64,000 nucleotides of DNA from Hexactinellida sp. DTS-2022 (GCA_028753945.1 JAPNXP010000006.1:2790001-2854000), one strand, 5' to 3'; shown: positions 45,461 to 56,043, counted from the stretch's first letter. The notes: generated by a model not told the origin, from the letters alone. A program made the numbers and translations.

Positions 45461-47178
45461 CTTCCTCGGATCGAATTTCAACTCCTCCTTTGAAATCGAC
45501 TGTACTAATTAAACCTAAAGAATGTGATTCGTGGAGAACAGTTGAGATCATCAGTAGAGGCGGTAAGGTAACTGGTACTTACAAGAATTATCTTAACATT
45601 AGAGACAAGGAGAATGATACGATTAAATGTGTTGACTGGAAAAATGAAATCGATGATTGGAAAGTAGTTGATCCAGAAGAGGTTCTGATTAATGGGATTG
45701 ACAACAATCTAACACTAATTGATGCAAAATTAAATGAAATACAAAAAATGGAAAGACTATCATGTATTTGAAGAAGTTCCAGATAATGGACAAAGTACTA
45801 TATCAGTAAGATGGGTATGTACAGAAAAAAATATTGATAATCAAATAATAACCAAAGCAAGGCTAGTCGCAAGAGGATTCGAAGGAGAGAATAATTTTCG
45901 TAAGGATTCGCCTACATGTTCAAAGGAAAATATGAGATTAGCTTTTGTTATTTCAGTTACAAATCACTGGAGGATTAATAGCTTAGATATTCAACGAGAA
46001 TTTTTACAAGGAGATCATATTACTCGTGAGATTTACCTCATACCTCCAAAAGAGGCTAATACAGAGTGTCTTTGGAAACTTAAAAAGTGCATATATGGTC
46101 TTTGTGACGCTTCTAGAAGCTGGTACCTTAAACTTGAACAAGAATTATCTAATTTAGGGATGTCTAAATGTAAACTAGACAATGCATTATTTTATTGGTA
46201 CCATAGCAATGAATTACATGGGATAATGACAGTTCATTTAGATGATATTTATTGGGCAGTTTCAGAAATATTTCAAGAAACGGTAATCATAAAATTGAAA
46301 AATGTTTTCGAAATAAGCCGTGAAAAATAAGATAGTTTTATTTATCTAGGTTTGCAGGTTAATCATTTCTTTGACAAAATAACAATTGATCAAGATGCTT
46401 ACATCCAAAACATCAAAGAAATTGAAATTAATAGAGAAAGAAAGATTGATAAAGTTTCAGCAATCAATTTCGATGAAAAACAGCAATTACGCAGCACGAT
46501 TGGACAATTAAACTGGGTGTCTACGCAAACACGACCTGATATTACATTCGATACGTGTGAAGTTAGTGTTAGACTTAAAGATGCTACAATACGCGACATT
46601 ATCAAAGTCAACAAAATTATTAGGAAATTAAAGGCTGAAAAAGTTTCACTTAAGTTCTCAGATATGGAGAATTTTCACCAATCAAATTAGTTAGTTTCAG
46701 CGACGCATCCTTTTGTAATCTATCAGAACAAAGTTCACAAGGAGGATACATAATATTCTTAAGGAATATTCATTGCAAATCAGTTCCAATCGCTTGGCAA
46801 TCCAAGAAAATAAGACGAGTAGTCAAAAGTACTATGGCAGCTGAGTGTCTCTCGCTTTTAGAGGCCGCAGAAACTTGTTATTTGTTGAAATCAGTTTTGG
46901 TTGAAACTCTGAAGTGTAAACAAAGTGAAATAGCTATAGAATGCTATATAGATAATAAATCTTTGAAGGAAGCGATATACTCGACAAAGAGCCACACAGA
47001 TAAACGTTTAAAAATTGATTTAGCAGTTATTAAAGATATGGTTCTTCATCAGGAAATTGATGCAGTAATATGGATAGCTGCAGAAAACCAATTAGCTGAT
47101 TGCCTAACGAAAAGTGGATCATCAACAGCGAATCTACTTAACACTCTCAATACAGGTGATATTGAGATTCGGGCATAG
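45424..47178 (+). pseudogene. Copia reverse transcriptase and RNase H
   Basis: A linker frame (45424-45771) leads by a one-base shift into the RVT_2 domain: VFEEVP, VRWVCTEK, SLDIQREFLQG, YGLCDASRSWY and the active-site strand VHLDDIYWA, where the usual YVDD is HLDD. A TAA at 46328 follows, then frames at 46352-46690 (QTRPDITF) and 46834-47178 (RNase H: AAECLSLLEAAET, YIDNKSL, ENQLADCLTK). Multiple lesions. The replacement of Y by H in the active-site strand may be decay or a lineage feature. Confidence 0.75.
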
Positions 47179-47307
47179 GCGATATTGAGTTTCCCACAAA
47201 GATAATTTTAGATAATTTAGTTGATACTGAGATTTGGACATAGACAATATTTAGTTTCCCTTCAGAGATAACATTGAGATTCTTACAGAAAAAGAAAATT
47301 GCTGGAG

Positions 47308-47477
47308 TGTTAAAGATGTCAATGAATTGAACTGATGTTATTCGTTTAGATATATTTAGTCAGTATTGAATAGGACTAGAAATTTACTTATTATATATAT
47401 ATAGTAGCTTTACGTTAGTTAGTTTTATTCTCTATTATTAAAGTCTTCTCTGATCATCTATTTTATTATATTTTACA
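47308..47477 (+). repeat. Right LTR of the Copia element
   Basis: 170 bp, TGTTAAAG...TTTTACA, preceded by a short purine-rich tract (AAAAAGAAAA). Confidence 0.9.
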
Positions 47478-47834
47478 GTATCCACCGCAATGTTGAACAA
47501 ATAACATCGCCAAGAATGCAGCAAAACATAGAGTTTTCTTGCTCTCAGAAACGAATAGTCAGTTTCAGCTAAACAAAATGGGACTCAAGGCTGTGTTTGA
47601 AAGTGTGACATTGTGCAGACACCAAGGTCTTGCACTACTTGGACATCGAGACGAAAACTACACTGCCAATTAAAACTGCATTGTATATTTGATTGGAAAA
47701 TTCAATACAATGGTCAAGCAATATTTGCAGTCTGAGAGCAAAATGAAGTATCTATCTCCAGGAATTCAAAATGAAATCATGCGATCGCTTAGTCATTCAA
47801 TAAGCTGGTTTTAATTAATCGAATTCATATAGAA

Positions 47835-48030
47835 TCCGTCGGGACTACTGTTACGATATCCCTGGTCCTCAGAATGCCTAAGGGTTGGGAGCCCTGGTTA
47901 GAAGGCAGTACGGGCACCGTATCCATCGGAATGCCGGCAGTACGACGGGTAGCCCAATTGTCGGACTAAAAAGGACCCGAAGTGGTCGGGGGTACAATGG
48001 GACGAAACCACTCACATAACATCCCTATGA
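47835..48030. other. GC-rich insert of unknown origin in the hAT gene
   Basis: The segment stands out from its AT-rich host by composition (GGCAGTACGGGCACCGTATC, GAATGCCGGCAGTACGACGG) and does not encode the missing hAT residues. It could be a SINE or the end of a LINE. Borders are approximate. Confidence 0.35.
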
Positions 48031-48320
48031 GTTGGGGTCTGAAAGAGCGTCTAGTCTCCAGGACTTGGCCTCATCTCATAATTATCACTACAAAGGAACC
48101 AGTGTTTCTAGTATTTTGGACCAAACAACTGACATGAACAGAAATGAACAAGTCTCATTCTGTATTCTATTTTTCAAAATGAACATGCAGAGCGAAGAAG
48201 TTTTCCTTGGTTTTCACCTGACCAGCCGCATTAATGCAGATAGTCTACTCCATCTTGTAAAATCCTCACTGCTAAGCTTTGGTCTTCCATTTTCTGGGAT
48301 ACGGGGTCAAGGGTACGATG

Positions 48321-48444
48321 CAGGGCGGATTGGGCCGCCGGGACACCGGGATAATGCCCGGTGGATCGATGGCCCGGTGGATTCGGGTAGTGGGCCAGTT
48401 TTGGCGATTTGCCAGGGCCGCCTAATTAGCCCAATCCGCCCCTG
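48321..48444. mobile_element. hAT MITE, 124 bp
   Basis: CAGGGCGGATTGGGC and GCCCAATCCGCCCCTG are inverted copies; GTACGATG flanks both sides (48313-48320 and 48445-48452). It splits the conserved RGQGYDG box of the hAT transposase. Confidence 0.85.
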
Positions 48445-49782
48445 GTACGATGGTGCTTATAATATGTCTTGTAAGAAAAATGGTCTACTAGCAAAGATTT
48501 CTGCTGAAAGGTTTTGTATTTACATACTAAACTTGGTTGTTCAACATTCGCTTGCATCAAATCCTGAAGTGATGATTGCACTTGAACGAATGAACGCGGT
48601 CTTCCGCTTCATAAAAAATTCGCCGAGGAAGCTGGATCGGTTTCAGAATATTATGGACGAGATAGATAACGATCAGGATAAAGATTTACTACGCTCACTT
48701 TGCCCTACCCGCTGGGTTATGAGGTTGCCTGCCGTTGACAATATTCCTCAGTCATTATTCGTCAGTGCTCGAGTTTCTTGAGGCGATCATGAACGATCAG
48801 ACTGAGCCAGGAAAGACCAGGGGGCAGAAGCTGAGTCGTATTTGGGTGGTCTTTAAACTTTTGAGAATTACTTCAACCTGCGAGTGATTCAGTTCCTTTT
48901 GAAAGTTGTTCATCCGATTCATGTACTATGTCAAGGAAGAAAAGCGACAGTCGGTGAGTTCAGTTCGTGGGCAAACACATTAATCCTAACTCTGACAGCT
49001 GATGGGCATAATGCAGGAAATGCAGAGGCATTAAATGAAGCTGTCTATATTTTAGCAATTCAAGAACTTCGCTTGAATAGTCCTAAATTGCCTAGGTCAA
49101 AAAGCGCCGTTCGCTGTCGTTGTACAGATACTGCCGCACAGTTAATGAGGAACATATAAAGGCTAAATTCACGGATCTGTACTTGTTTGTATTAACTTTG
49201 TAATGGAAACAGGTGCAAAATCCCTTTTAAATAAATATTCTAAGAACGATCTTAATTAATGTAGTTGAATTATTGCGCCGATCTCTAATGGACGACCAAT
49301 GAGAGATCCAGATCTAAAGTCACTGGTTCATTTCTACAGTTGGGACATTAAGTTGGATAGCCTCCGTTTCGAACGGAACATTCGGTTTGCCCAATATGCA
49401 CATGCTTTGTGTGATATATGTCTGTCTTCCTGTGAAAAACCTGAGACGCCAAGAGAAGTTTTAGCGTTTTACATAGAATTCATAATTTCATACTTTCTTG
49501 AGAAATACCCAAACTCAAGAAAGGTTGAATTATTGCTCAGCGCTGGCCTTTCATAAGGATCTGGCACATACACTAGATGTTGATCCACTCATCGAGAAAT
49601 TTGTAGAATCAAATACTCATAGGCGGAACAAGTTTGGACCGACATTACAGAAAATAATTTCTTTTTACATATGTCTCATGATAATACTATTGTAGTATGA
49701 TAATATTATACTCATATTTCTTAAATTATTTTAGGATATTTTAGACAAAGATAAACCAATAATCTATTATTTATAATATATA

Positions 49783-49938
49783 CAGTGCAATCTCAATCAT
49801 CCGAGCAGCATCCTTGTCCTAGTTGCTATTCCGCTATGTATAAACAACCTCGATTATCTGGATTGTATATTTCCCGAACATTTTTAACCGGTCCCAACGA
49901 ATTCGGATAATCGATAGGTATCTCAGCTTTGTAGATAT
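49783..49938. mobile_element. pogo-like MITE, eroded right end
   Basis: CAGTGCAATCTCAATCATCC at the left, TA-flanked, with a GGATAATCGATAGGTATCTC region at the right as the weak inverted partner. Confidence 0.45.
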
Positions 49939-50019
49939 GAAATTAATGGAAAATCGTCATTAGAAATATCTTATCTCGCCCCAAGATTTAGCAATTTTAA
50001 GATAAATTCTACACCATGC

Positions 50020-50095
50020 GCACAGCGGCCGTTAACTTGAGGTGCATAGCACCCATCCGTCGCAATGCGACCGAGACCGAAAGGCTCGTTACATT
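50020..50095. repeat. GC-rich dispersed module (CCGTCGCAA...ACCGAGACCGAA)
   Basis: The words GCGGCCGTTAACTTGAGGTG, CCGTCGCAATGCGACCGAGA and CCGAAAGGCTCGT recur with variation at 53690-53765 and 63618-63675. CGCAATGCG and GTCGCAAAGCGAC are small hairpins. Confidence 0.55.
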
Positions 50096-50259
50096 ATAAA
50101 CTAGCTGGCTTTCCCATCTTCGTTTGCAACTACTTTACTCTATCCTATGTAACAACAACAATTTTATAATTATGCTGGTATGAGAAACCCTACTGTCGAA
50201 CTATGGCACTGTAAACACTTCATCGGATCACTCAATACTGCATCCTACCTCCTGCACTC

Positions 50260-50430
50260 TTGACTAATTCTTCTTCTTATTCACCAGCTCAAAGGCAAGG
50301 TACATCGAACCTTGTGGGGATCTCTGCTAGAGGCTATTGCGACAACGCAATCCCTATCATGGTAAGCCCAGATAATGGAAACGCGACCTACAACGGCATG
50401 TCCCCAGTGGCGACTGATACCGTAATGCTT
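50260..50430 (+). pseudogene. Relic of the Ginger C-terminal peptide
   Basis: The frame contains AQRQGTSNLVGISARGY and NAIPIMVSPDNGNATYNG, nearly the same peptide as at 22634-22419 in the Ginger element. Many of the nucleotide differences are synonymous. Confidence 0.6.
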
Positions 50431-50602
50431 CCAACACTCAACCATTCATTCATTAATTTTCCCATATTATAATTAACCTGTATTAGCCGTCATCTGTCAT
50501 AACAACCATTTTTGAACAGTCCCTTAGGTGGCCGTTATTAACAGCTTCTACTGATTAACATAGCAATGCGTCTGTTGATAGGACAGTGCGGTCTGTTATA
50601 AT

Positions 50603-50775
50603 ACTGTATAACTCGGTTAGTACGTACCCCTTCGGAGGAGAAAAATTAGTACGTATTATCTGAGTGTACGTGCTAACCGATTTGACACTACATAGAGATA
50701 CATATAAATTGACAAACTTTATTAATACAAGTTTGCACGTATTAAGCCGAAGTACGTACTAACCGAGTTCCACTG
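50603..50775. mobile_element. pogo-like MITE (ACTCGGTTAGTACGTA family)
   Basis: ACTCGGTTAGTACGTAC near the left and GTACGTACTAACCGAGTTCC at the right are inverted copies. A related copy is at 54349-54533. Confidence 0.65.
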
Positions 50776-50779
50776 TATA

Positions 50780-50926
50780 CAGTGCCGTAGCCACCAATTA
50801 AAAGTGGTCAGGTTAGACCGGGCTGGATACAGTACCAACAGGGCCAAGGGTTCAGGTTAACCTGTCCAACCAACTAAAAGTGGTCAGGTTGAAACCTGAC
50901 CAACCTGACCAGTGGCTACGGCCCTG
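50780..50926. mobile_element. hAT-like MITE
   Basis: CAGTGCCGTAGCCAC and GTGGCTACGGCCCTG are inverted copies. AAAGTGGTCAGGTT repeats inside. Flanks share only GTATA. Confidence 0.6.
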
Positions 50927-51357
50927 GTATATGAATGGTAAGGATTGAATTGTGGCTGTAGGAGAGTAGGAGGCCACACGTTACTTGTTTTCTTTCTAGA
51001 TTATGTCTTTTACATGGAGTTATTGGTAAAAATGGTATAAAGATTTAGCTAACAAAGTCATTAATCACTCACTTAGAGAGTTGGATGTACTTATGAATAT
51101 AGATTGTGGTTACAGAAACCTAAGGGACAAGCTTCTACTTTTACATCCTATTCGATACAGTTTAATAATTAATCCAACTTATATTATCTTTATTCTTAAT
51201 AAAGTAATGTATTTTGTACTATTTTCTTTGTCAATGAATTATTTATTTTTATTTTTTATTAGTTAAACTTTAGTCGAATCTGATTAACAATGCGAATTGA
51301 ATCACTACCTTTGTTAAGGCCTATCTTGGTATAAATTTTGCACTAAGATTTTTTGGA

Positions 51358-51429
51358 GTTACACCACGATCCGGGTCGGCCTGGGCCTGTGCAATGTTTG
51401 GTTACACCACGATCCGGGTCGGCCTGGGC
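51358..51429. repeat. 29-bp exact direct repeat upstream of cystinosin
   Basis: A unit beginning GTTACACCACGATCCGGGTC occurs at 51358-51386 and 51401-51429. It is GC-rich against AT-rich surroundings and about 420 bp before the cystinosin start. It may be a remnant duplication or a cis element; nothing in the sequence decides. Confidence 0.7.
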
Positions 51430-51845
51430 TATGGTATAGTGTTTATATGGAATTCAGCATATTAATTCGCTCTAACTTCGCACTTGCCTCTTAATACTAG
51501 TTCCAGATTATGGGACGAATATAAATTCAATTAGAAACATATTTGCTCTAGGGAATATATGTTGGGGTCACAGTATCTGTATCAGCTATATAAAGGTTCT
51601 AGGTTGTACGTATTACATGGAAATCCTAAAACTGCATAATTTAATACACAATAAAATTTGTCTTTATTCATTAAATAGGGTGAATTATTAGATTATACAA
51701 ATAACCATTATTTAATTGTTGAGATTGCTTTATATATGATCTACCCTGTAGGCACTTAGTATGTACAAGCAATGCATTGTCTAGTATATATATTAAATAA
51801 ACATTATTTTCTTTACTTTCCTGTGTAAGTCGCTTGTTTGTACTT

Positions 51846-51852
51846 AGTTTTC
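51846..51852 (+). promoter_or_regulatory. Splice-acceptor-like site just before the cystinosin ATG
   Basis: A pyrimidine-rich stretch (TTTTCTTTACTTTCCTG, then CGCTTGTTTGTACTTAG) ends in AG at 51846-51847, five bases before the ATG. It could accept a 5' UTR exon or a spliced leader. Confidence 0.4.
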
Positions 51853-52938
51853 ATGACATATCTAACGCTTCCTTCCATACCGCTCCTCGCAGTTGGAGAT
51901 AGTGGAAACCTCACAGTTCTCTACAATGTTTCTGCTGTCACGAATGTCAACATAACCCTTGTTCCTCCCAGAAATGATGTAATATATTTATCCAAAACGA
52001 ACTTAACTCTTCTTCCCTCTCTGAATTCTACTTTAATTGAATATTTCTCTGAAAATGCTGGATCTGCTACTTTCTCATTTGTTGACTCTTCATATGTGGT
52101 TACTGAATATCTACGGTTTTCAGTAGTGCATGTTCCTGCCTTACAGATACTCTCTTTAATAATAGGGTGGATTTATTTCTTCGCTTGGTCAATTTCATTT
52201 TATCCTCAAGTTTTCCTAAATTTCTATCGCAGGAGTGTAGTTGGACTTAATTTTGACTTCCTAGCTTATAATATAATTGGGTTTACATTTTACAGCATAT
52301 TCAATGTCTGTTTATTCTGGTCGCCTAGTATACAAGAGGACTATTTCTCCCAACACCCTGGGGGAGTTAACCCCGTTCAGTTGAATGATGTAATGTTCTC
52401 TCTACATGCAGTACTCATTACGTTTATTACCATTCTACAATGTTTTTGTTTTGAGAGAGAAGGACAAAGAATTTCTTATACTGCTATTGCATTTATTTGT
52501 ACTTTTTTTTTAACCGTAGTTATAGCAGGTGTACTTGGGCTTGCTAATGCCATTACCTGGTTGATATTCCTCTATGTTCTCTCTTACATCAAACTAGTTA
52601 TTACACTGATCAAATACGTACCACAGGCTTATATGAATTTCAAACGTAAATCTACTTCTGGGTGGAGCATAGGTAATGTCCTGTTAGACTTCACTGGAGG
52701 CATGTTCAGCATTATACAGATGTTGATTCTCTCATTCAACAATAATGACTGGGGATCTATTTTTGGAGACCCAACTAAATTTGGTTTAGGTCTGTTTTCT
52801 ATTCTATTTGATATCTTGTTTATGGTACAACATTATATTCTCTACAGAGTACCCGGAAAAACTTGTGTTTTTGGACAGACTGAAAACACTGAAAAGGAAT
52901 CATTAATTCCAACTGCAACAGAGAAGAGTGTTAAATAA
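51853..52938 (+). CDS. CTNS: Cystinosin, lysosomal cystine/proton symporter
   Basis: The 361-residue frame is intact and of family length (human 367). It exports cystine from lysosomes with protons. Residues 1 to about 95 form a lumenal domain with five N-glycosylation sequons (NLT, NVS, NIT, NLT, NST), followed by seven predicted membrane helices. The two PQ loops are present: SFYPQVFLNFYRRSVVGL at about 115-132 and KYVPQAYMNFKRKSTSGW at about 254-271. LNDVMFSLH and NVLLDFTGG hold the aspartates equivalent to human D205 and D305, the latter tied to proton coupling. The tail has EKESLI, an acidic dileucine-type lysosomal signal in place of the human GYDQLN. ATG 51853 is the first in-frame ATG. 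No intron interrupts the coding sequence, unlike the vertebrate gene. An ATTAAA at 53064-53069 could serve polyadenylation. Confidence 0.95.
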   Translation: MTYLTLPSIPLLAVGDSGNLTVLYNVSAVTNVNITLVPPRNDVIYLSKTNLTLLPSLNSTLIEYFSENAGSATFSFVDSSYVVTEYLRFSVVHVPALQILSLIIGWIYFFAWSISFYPQVFLNFYRRSVVGLNFDFLAYNIIGFTFYSIFNVCLFWSPSIQEDYFSQHPGGVNPVQLNDVMFSLHAVLITFITILQCFCFEREGQRISYTAIAFICTFFLTVVIAGVLGLANAITWLIFLYVLSYIKLVITLIKYVPQAYMNFKRKSTSGWSIGNVLLDFTGGMFSIIQMLILSFNNNDWGSIFGDPTKFGLGLFSILFDILFMVQHYILYRVPGKTCVFGQTENTEKESLIPTATEKSVK

Positions 52939-53063
52939 GGAGAATATTTCCTTATTAATTTTCTTATACTAGAAAAGCTCATTGAAAATATTTTCCATTT
53001 TACGCCATTGATGTTTACTTTGATTTATTGTTTGTGCTTTCGGGTTTGTAGAAATATTCCCAA

Positions 53064-53069
53064 ATTAAA
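53064..53069 (+). terminator. Possible polyadenylation signal of cystinosin
   Basis: ATTAAA about 125 bases after the stop codon, followed by T-rich sequence. Weak evidence by itself. Confidence 0.3.
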
Positions 53070-53259
53070 TATGACTTCTGTTCTTGATATTGCTATATAT
53101 TTTATTTAGGGAGACTAAATTGAACTCCTAATTAAAAATTGTACACCATTAACTTTTTGTATAGTATATGTATATTACTATATGTACCTTTTTTTTAGAA
53201 AGATGTTTTTAGAAAAGATATTTACTATCCTAATCACCTTGTAAACAGTAGTATCAATC

Positions 53260-53790
53260 CGCCATTAGTTCTAACTAGCGCGCTTCGCTAGCTAGATCGC
53301 CTCGCGGCAGAACACAACCACACACACCTTCTAACATCTATATTATTAAATCACGATTGTTGTTTGTTTGTGTGTGTGTGTATTTGTACGGATTATATTA
53401 AAGTGATGGGGGAATAGAAACCGCAATTAATATTGGGATATAAACTAACTTTCAAATGTTATAATAGGTAAACAAGTATGCTGAACACGAATTTCGCGTT
53501 TATAATTTTCTAATATTAATATTTGTTGTTGTTGTTTACACAAAATAGGTAAACAAATTAATGAAAATTCAAAATCACCTTAGAAGTTTGCTTTCAACGG
53601 GTATTATAGGTAAACAAGTTAAAAGTATGGAAATGGTAGGAAGGGATGCTTTACTAACTCTATCATGAATGGTTTAGTGAGGAGTAAGGCCGCATAGCGG
53701 CAGTTAACTTGAGATGCGTAGCACCGATCCGTCGCAAAGCTACCGAGACCGAAGGCTCCTATTTAATAAATAACGACTTAGAAGAGTTTA
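53260..53790. repeat. Dispersed repeat, possibly Helentron-derived
   Basis: It begins with GCGCTTCGCTAGC and GCGGCAGAACACAACCACAC, then TCTATATTATTAAATCACGA, TTGTTTGTTTGTGTGTG, then ATAGGTAAACAAATTAATGA, and ends with the CCGTCGCAAAGCTACCGAGA module. The same order (TTGTTTGTCC, AGGTAGACAAATTAATGA, module) occurs at 63177-63680. Helentron-associated elements have such short T/G-rich 5' ends and hairpins; this is inference. Confidence 0.45.
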
Positions 53791-54005
53791 TAACTGCAAC
53801 TATTAATAATCGATGATCACTGGGTAACTCGAATGGTAGGGGGAGTTAAGAGCCATTAACCTGGAGGATGTAGTCCTCAATCGGTGCAGACTTTTACAAT
53901 ATTTTTCTTAGAGTATAAGAGCCACTATTTTCAGGAAATAGAATACACAGTATTAATTTCTATTAAAACATGGATAAGATCTTTGCATGCATGCCTATCT
54001 ATATA

Positions 54006-54194
54006 CAGTAGAACCTCGTTAATACGAGCACCAAAGGACGATAAAATTTTGTTAGCTTTATCCGGAGTTCACATTAACCGGAGTAATACCCATTGAATAG
54101 CCATTGTAGCTTGTAGGGACCTGATTATGTTGAACTGTTTGTCGTCTTATCCGTAAATCGTATTAATCGTGTTCGTACTAATGAGATTCTACTG
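54006..54194. mobile_element. pogo-like MITE
   Basis: CAGTAGAACCTCGTTAATAC and CAGTAGAATCTCATTAGTAC (complement of right) are inverted copies with TA flanks. Confidence 0.75.
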
Positions 54195-54348
54195 TAATAT
54201 GGAAATATCCGTTGAATAAAAGATAAGTATTGGTATCGATTAAACGCAGTCGACTCTGCTTTATAGAGCCACCAGTTGATAGATTTCTCCGCTTAATCGA
54301 GTAAAGTTTCACAGTATTTTTAGGACGGAATGACATTTTGGCTTAAAA

Positions 54349-54533
54349 TACAACTCGGTTAGCATGTAACCCCTCGGGAGAGAAAATTTGTGGATATTAT
54401 CCAAGTGTACGTACTAACTGACTTTACATTATATTGAGATAGTACATATAAATTTACTAAATGGTTAAAAAAATTAGTACCTACTAAGCCGAAGTATTTA
54501 CTAACCCAGTTACGTACTAACCGAGTTAGACTG
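54349..54533. mobile_element. pogo-like MITE (ACTCGGTTAGTACGTA family)
   Basis: Related in order and sequence to 50603-50775; ACTCGGTTAGCATGTA at the left and ACGTACTAACCGAGTTAG at the right. Confidence 0.6.
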
Positions 54534-54639
54534 TTGTACATATATGTATACAAAAGCAATTAACTCTGTCAATTGAAGATTAATCAATGTTTAATGCTGA
54601 TATTCGTAATCAGCATAAGATTTCCCGTCATTATAGGGG

Positions 54640-54890
54640 TCACATGACCATGTTTGGGAGGGAGGACATTCCTTGACAACGCTGGAATGTGACACATTCC
54701 ATTCTCAAATATTGTTTCTACCCTATCGAGTGACCCCTCTTTCTTCACCGCACAGTCATTCGAGAATAACTATGCGCATATAAACACTCTACGAGGTCAT
54801 TTAACAAGTATTCGCGAGAGCGGGCTTTTGTCCGACACTTTCCGACAATTTTTGGCCGCCATCTCGAAAATATTAAAATTTCGTGATGCC
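54640..54890. repeat. Dispersed repeat shared with 62670-62810 (inverted)
   Basis: GCGAGAGCGGGCTTTTGTCC and TTTTTGGCCGCCATCTCG at 54814-54870 are the inverted counterparts of sequences at 62690-62745; GAGTGACCCCTCTTTCTTC matches AAGAAAGAGGGGTC at 62790. Confidence 0.65.
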
Positions 54891-55193
54891 TCCATATCCA
54901 TATCTTTTTATAATATATTTATCTATGTCCGTGCCAATTTTCATGCTTGTATCAAAAATTGAACAATTCACTCAAATATGGCTGTTATGCTGCCCCACTA
55001 TTAATATTAACTTTCCAAATTTCTGGGGTGGGGGGGGGAACCCGGGGCGCCTCCCCCACTGTAGAAACCCTGCTTTCTATTTAGTGGGTAATAGAACATT
55101 TAGTAAATTGTTCTCGCGCCACATGGAAATGTTCCGCGTGCCACAAATGGCGCGCGCGCCGCTATTTGGGAAGGCCTGCACTAGACACTAGAC

Positions 55194-55993
55194 CAAGGGT
55201 GCTCAAACCGTGGCCCGCGGATAATTCGCTTCTTTTCAATTATATATACTCCACAAATACATCAATGTTCCTAGTTTGAATACAGTATTTTGTAACTATA
55301 GTTTGCATTTACGAATTCTATCAATTATTAGATATTATTAGAAAACGTAGGAGGCAGAACCTAAATTGAAATGGCGAGTTCTAGCAGAAAACGAGGTTAC
55401 AGTTCAATCTCCTCCCAAAAATATCTCGCTCGCTTCGCTCGCTCGTCCAGGGAATTATTATACACTTGAATAAATATAGAAACAAAGTTGTGCCTTATGT
55501 AGTCAATGCAGAATGCATGGCAGAATTTACTATCACATCTGTAGACATTTTAGGCAATATTTACACATAATTAGTAATTAAAAATCCCTGTACGCCTGTA
55601 CAGAATGGCCAAAATGTTTAAAATTCTTTTACAGGACAGGGATCCCTGTACGATTGGCAGGTATGATGAAGTTTATCAAAAATATGTCAAGATCAGCATT
55701 GACAGATGAGTACATTTCTCAGCTTATGTGTATTGCTACTTCAGCAAGAGAACCAAATTTTGATAAGCTAATAAAAACGCAGGATTAACTGCACAACTCC
55801 CACTAGTTATTTATACTTCCTAATATGTGATTAGATTAGTTTATACTTCCTCAGTATCATCGTTTATTTCTCCATTAATGCTACTTGAAATAAAATATAA
55901 AATGTGTTAAATAAGAAATGTTCACTCTCAGGCCCGCAACACTATGACATTTATCCATTTTGGCCCGCGGCCTAAAAAGTTTGCCCACCCCTG
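55194..55993. mobile_element. hAT element, 800 bp, internally deleted
   Basis: CAAGGGTGCTCAAACCGTGG and a right end whose complement is CAGGGGTGGGCAAACTTTTT form the ends, with GGCCCGCGG on both sides. CACTAGAC flanks it at 55186-55193 and 55994-56001, a perfect 8-bp duplication. It retains the end of a transposase. Confidence 0.85.
55663..55788 (+). pseudogene. hAT transposase C-terminal remnant
   Basis: The short frame includes SALTDEYISQLMCIATS and PNFDKLIKTQD before a TAA. The pattern LTDEHL...LRIATS...PDFD.L is the end of the GTF2IRD2/ZBED-like hAT transposase, where the dimerisation region lies. Everything upstream has been lost, so it is only a tail. Confidence 0.6.
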
Positions 55994-56043
55994 CACTAGA
56001 CTATACAGTGGACACCCACTACACCCCCCACACCTCATAATAC

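Larger units (their letters stand above)
42149..47477 (+). mobile_element. Copia LTR retrotransposon, full-length but broken
   Basis: Two LTRs start TGTTAAAGATGTCAATG and end TTATATTTTACA; GTATC flanks both sides (42144-42148 and 47478-47482). A primer-binding site TGGTAGCAGAGAG follows the left LTR at 42886, complementary to an initiator-Met tRNA type sequence. Domain order protease, integrase, reverse transcriptase, RNase H is Copia-specific. The right LTR is 170 bp; the left is longer because of a mariner insertion. It landed inside a hAT transposase gene. Confidence 0.9.
47478..49690 (+). pseudogene. hAT transposase (DUF4371/ZMYM type), decayed
   Basis: The gene appears to start left of the Copia insertion (41784-42148 encodes FPWKDKFNGWNNF). 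From 47500: VFESVTLCRHQGLALLGHRDENY; then 48090-48780 with DQTTDMNRNEQVSF, the RGQGYDG box split by a MITE, LNLVVQHSLASNP and LLRSLCPTRWVMR, the classic hAT order; then 48884-49160 and 49299-49690 for the helical C-terminal part. Frameshifts, stops, a GC-rich insert (about 47835-48030) and a MITE (48321-48444) interrupt it. Confidence 0.75.

Noticed and set aside
50020-50095. tRNA or other structured RNA gene
   Set aside because: Short hairpins only; no cloverleaf or A/B boxes at the right spacing could be drawn.
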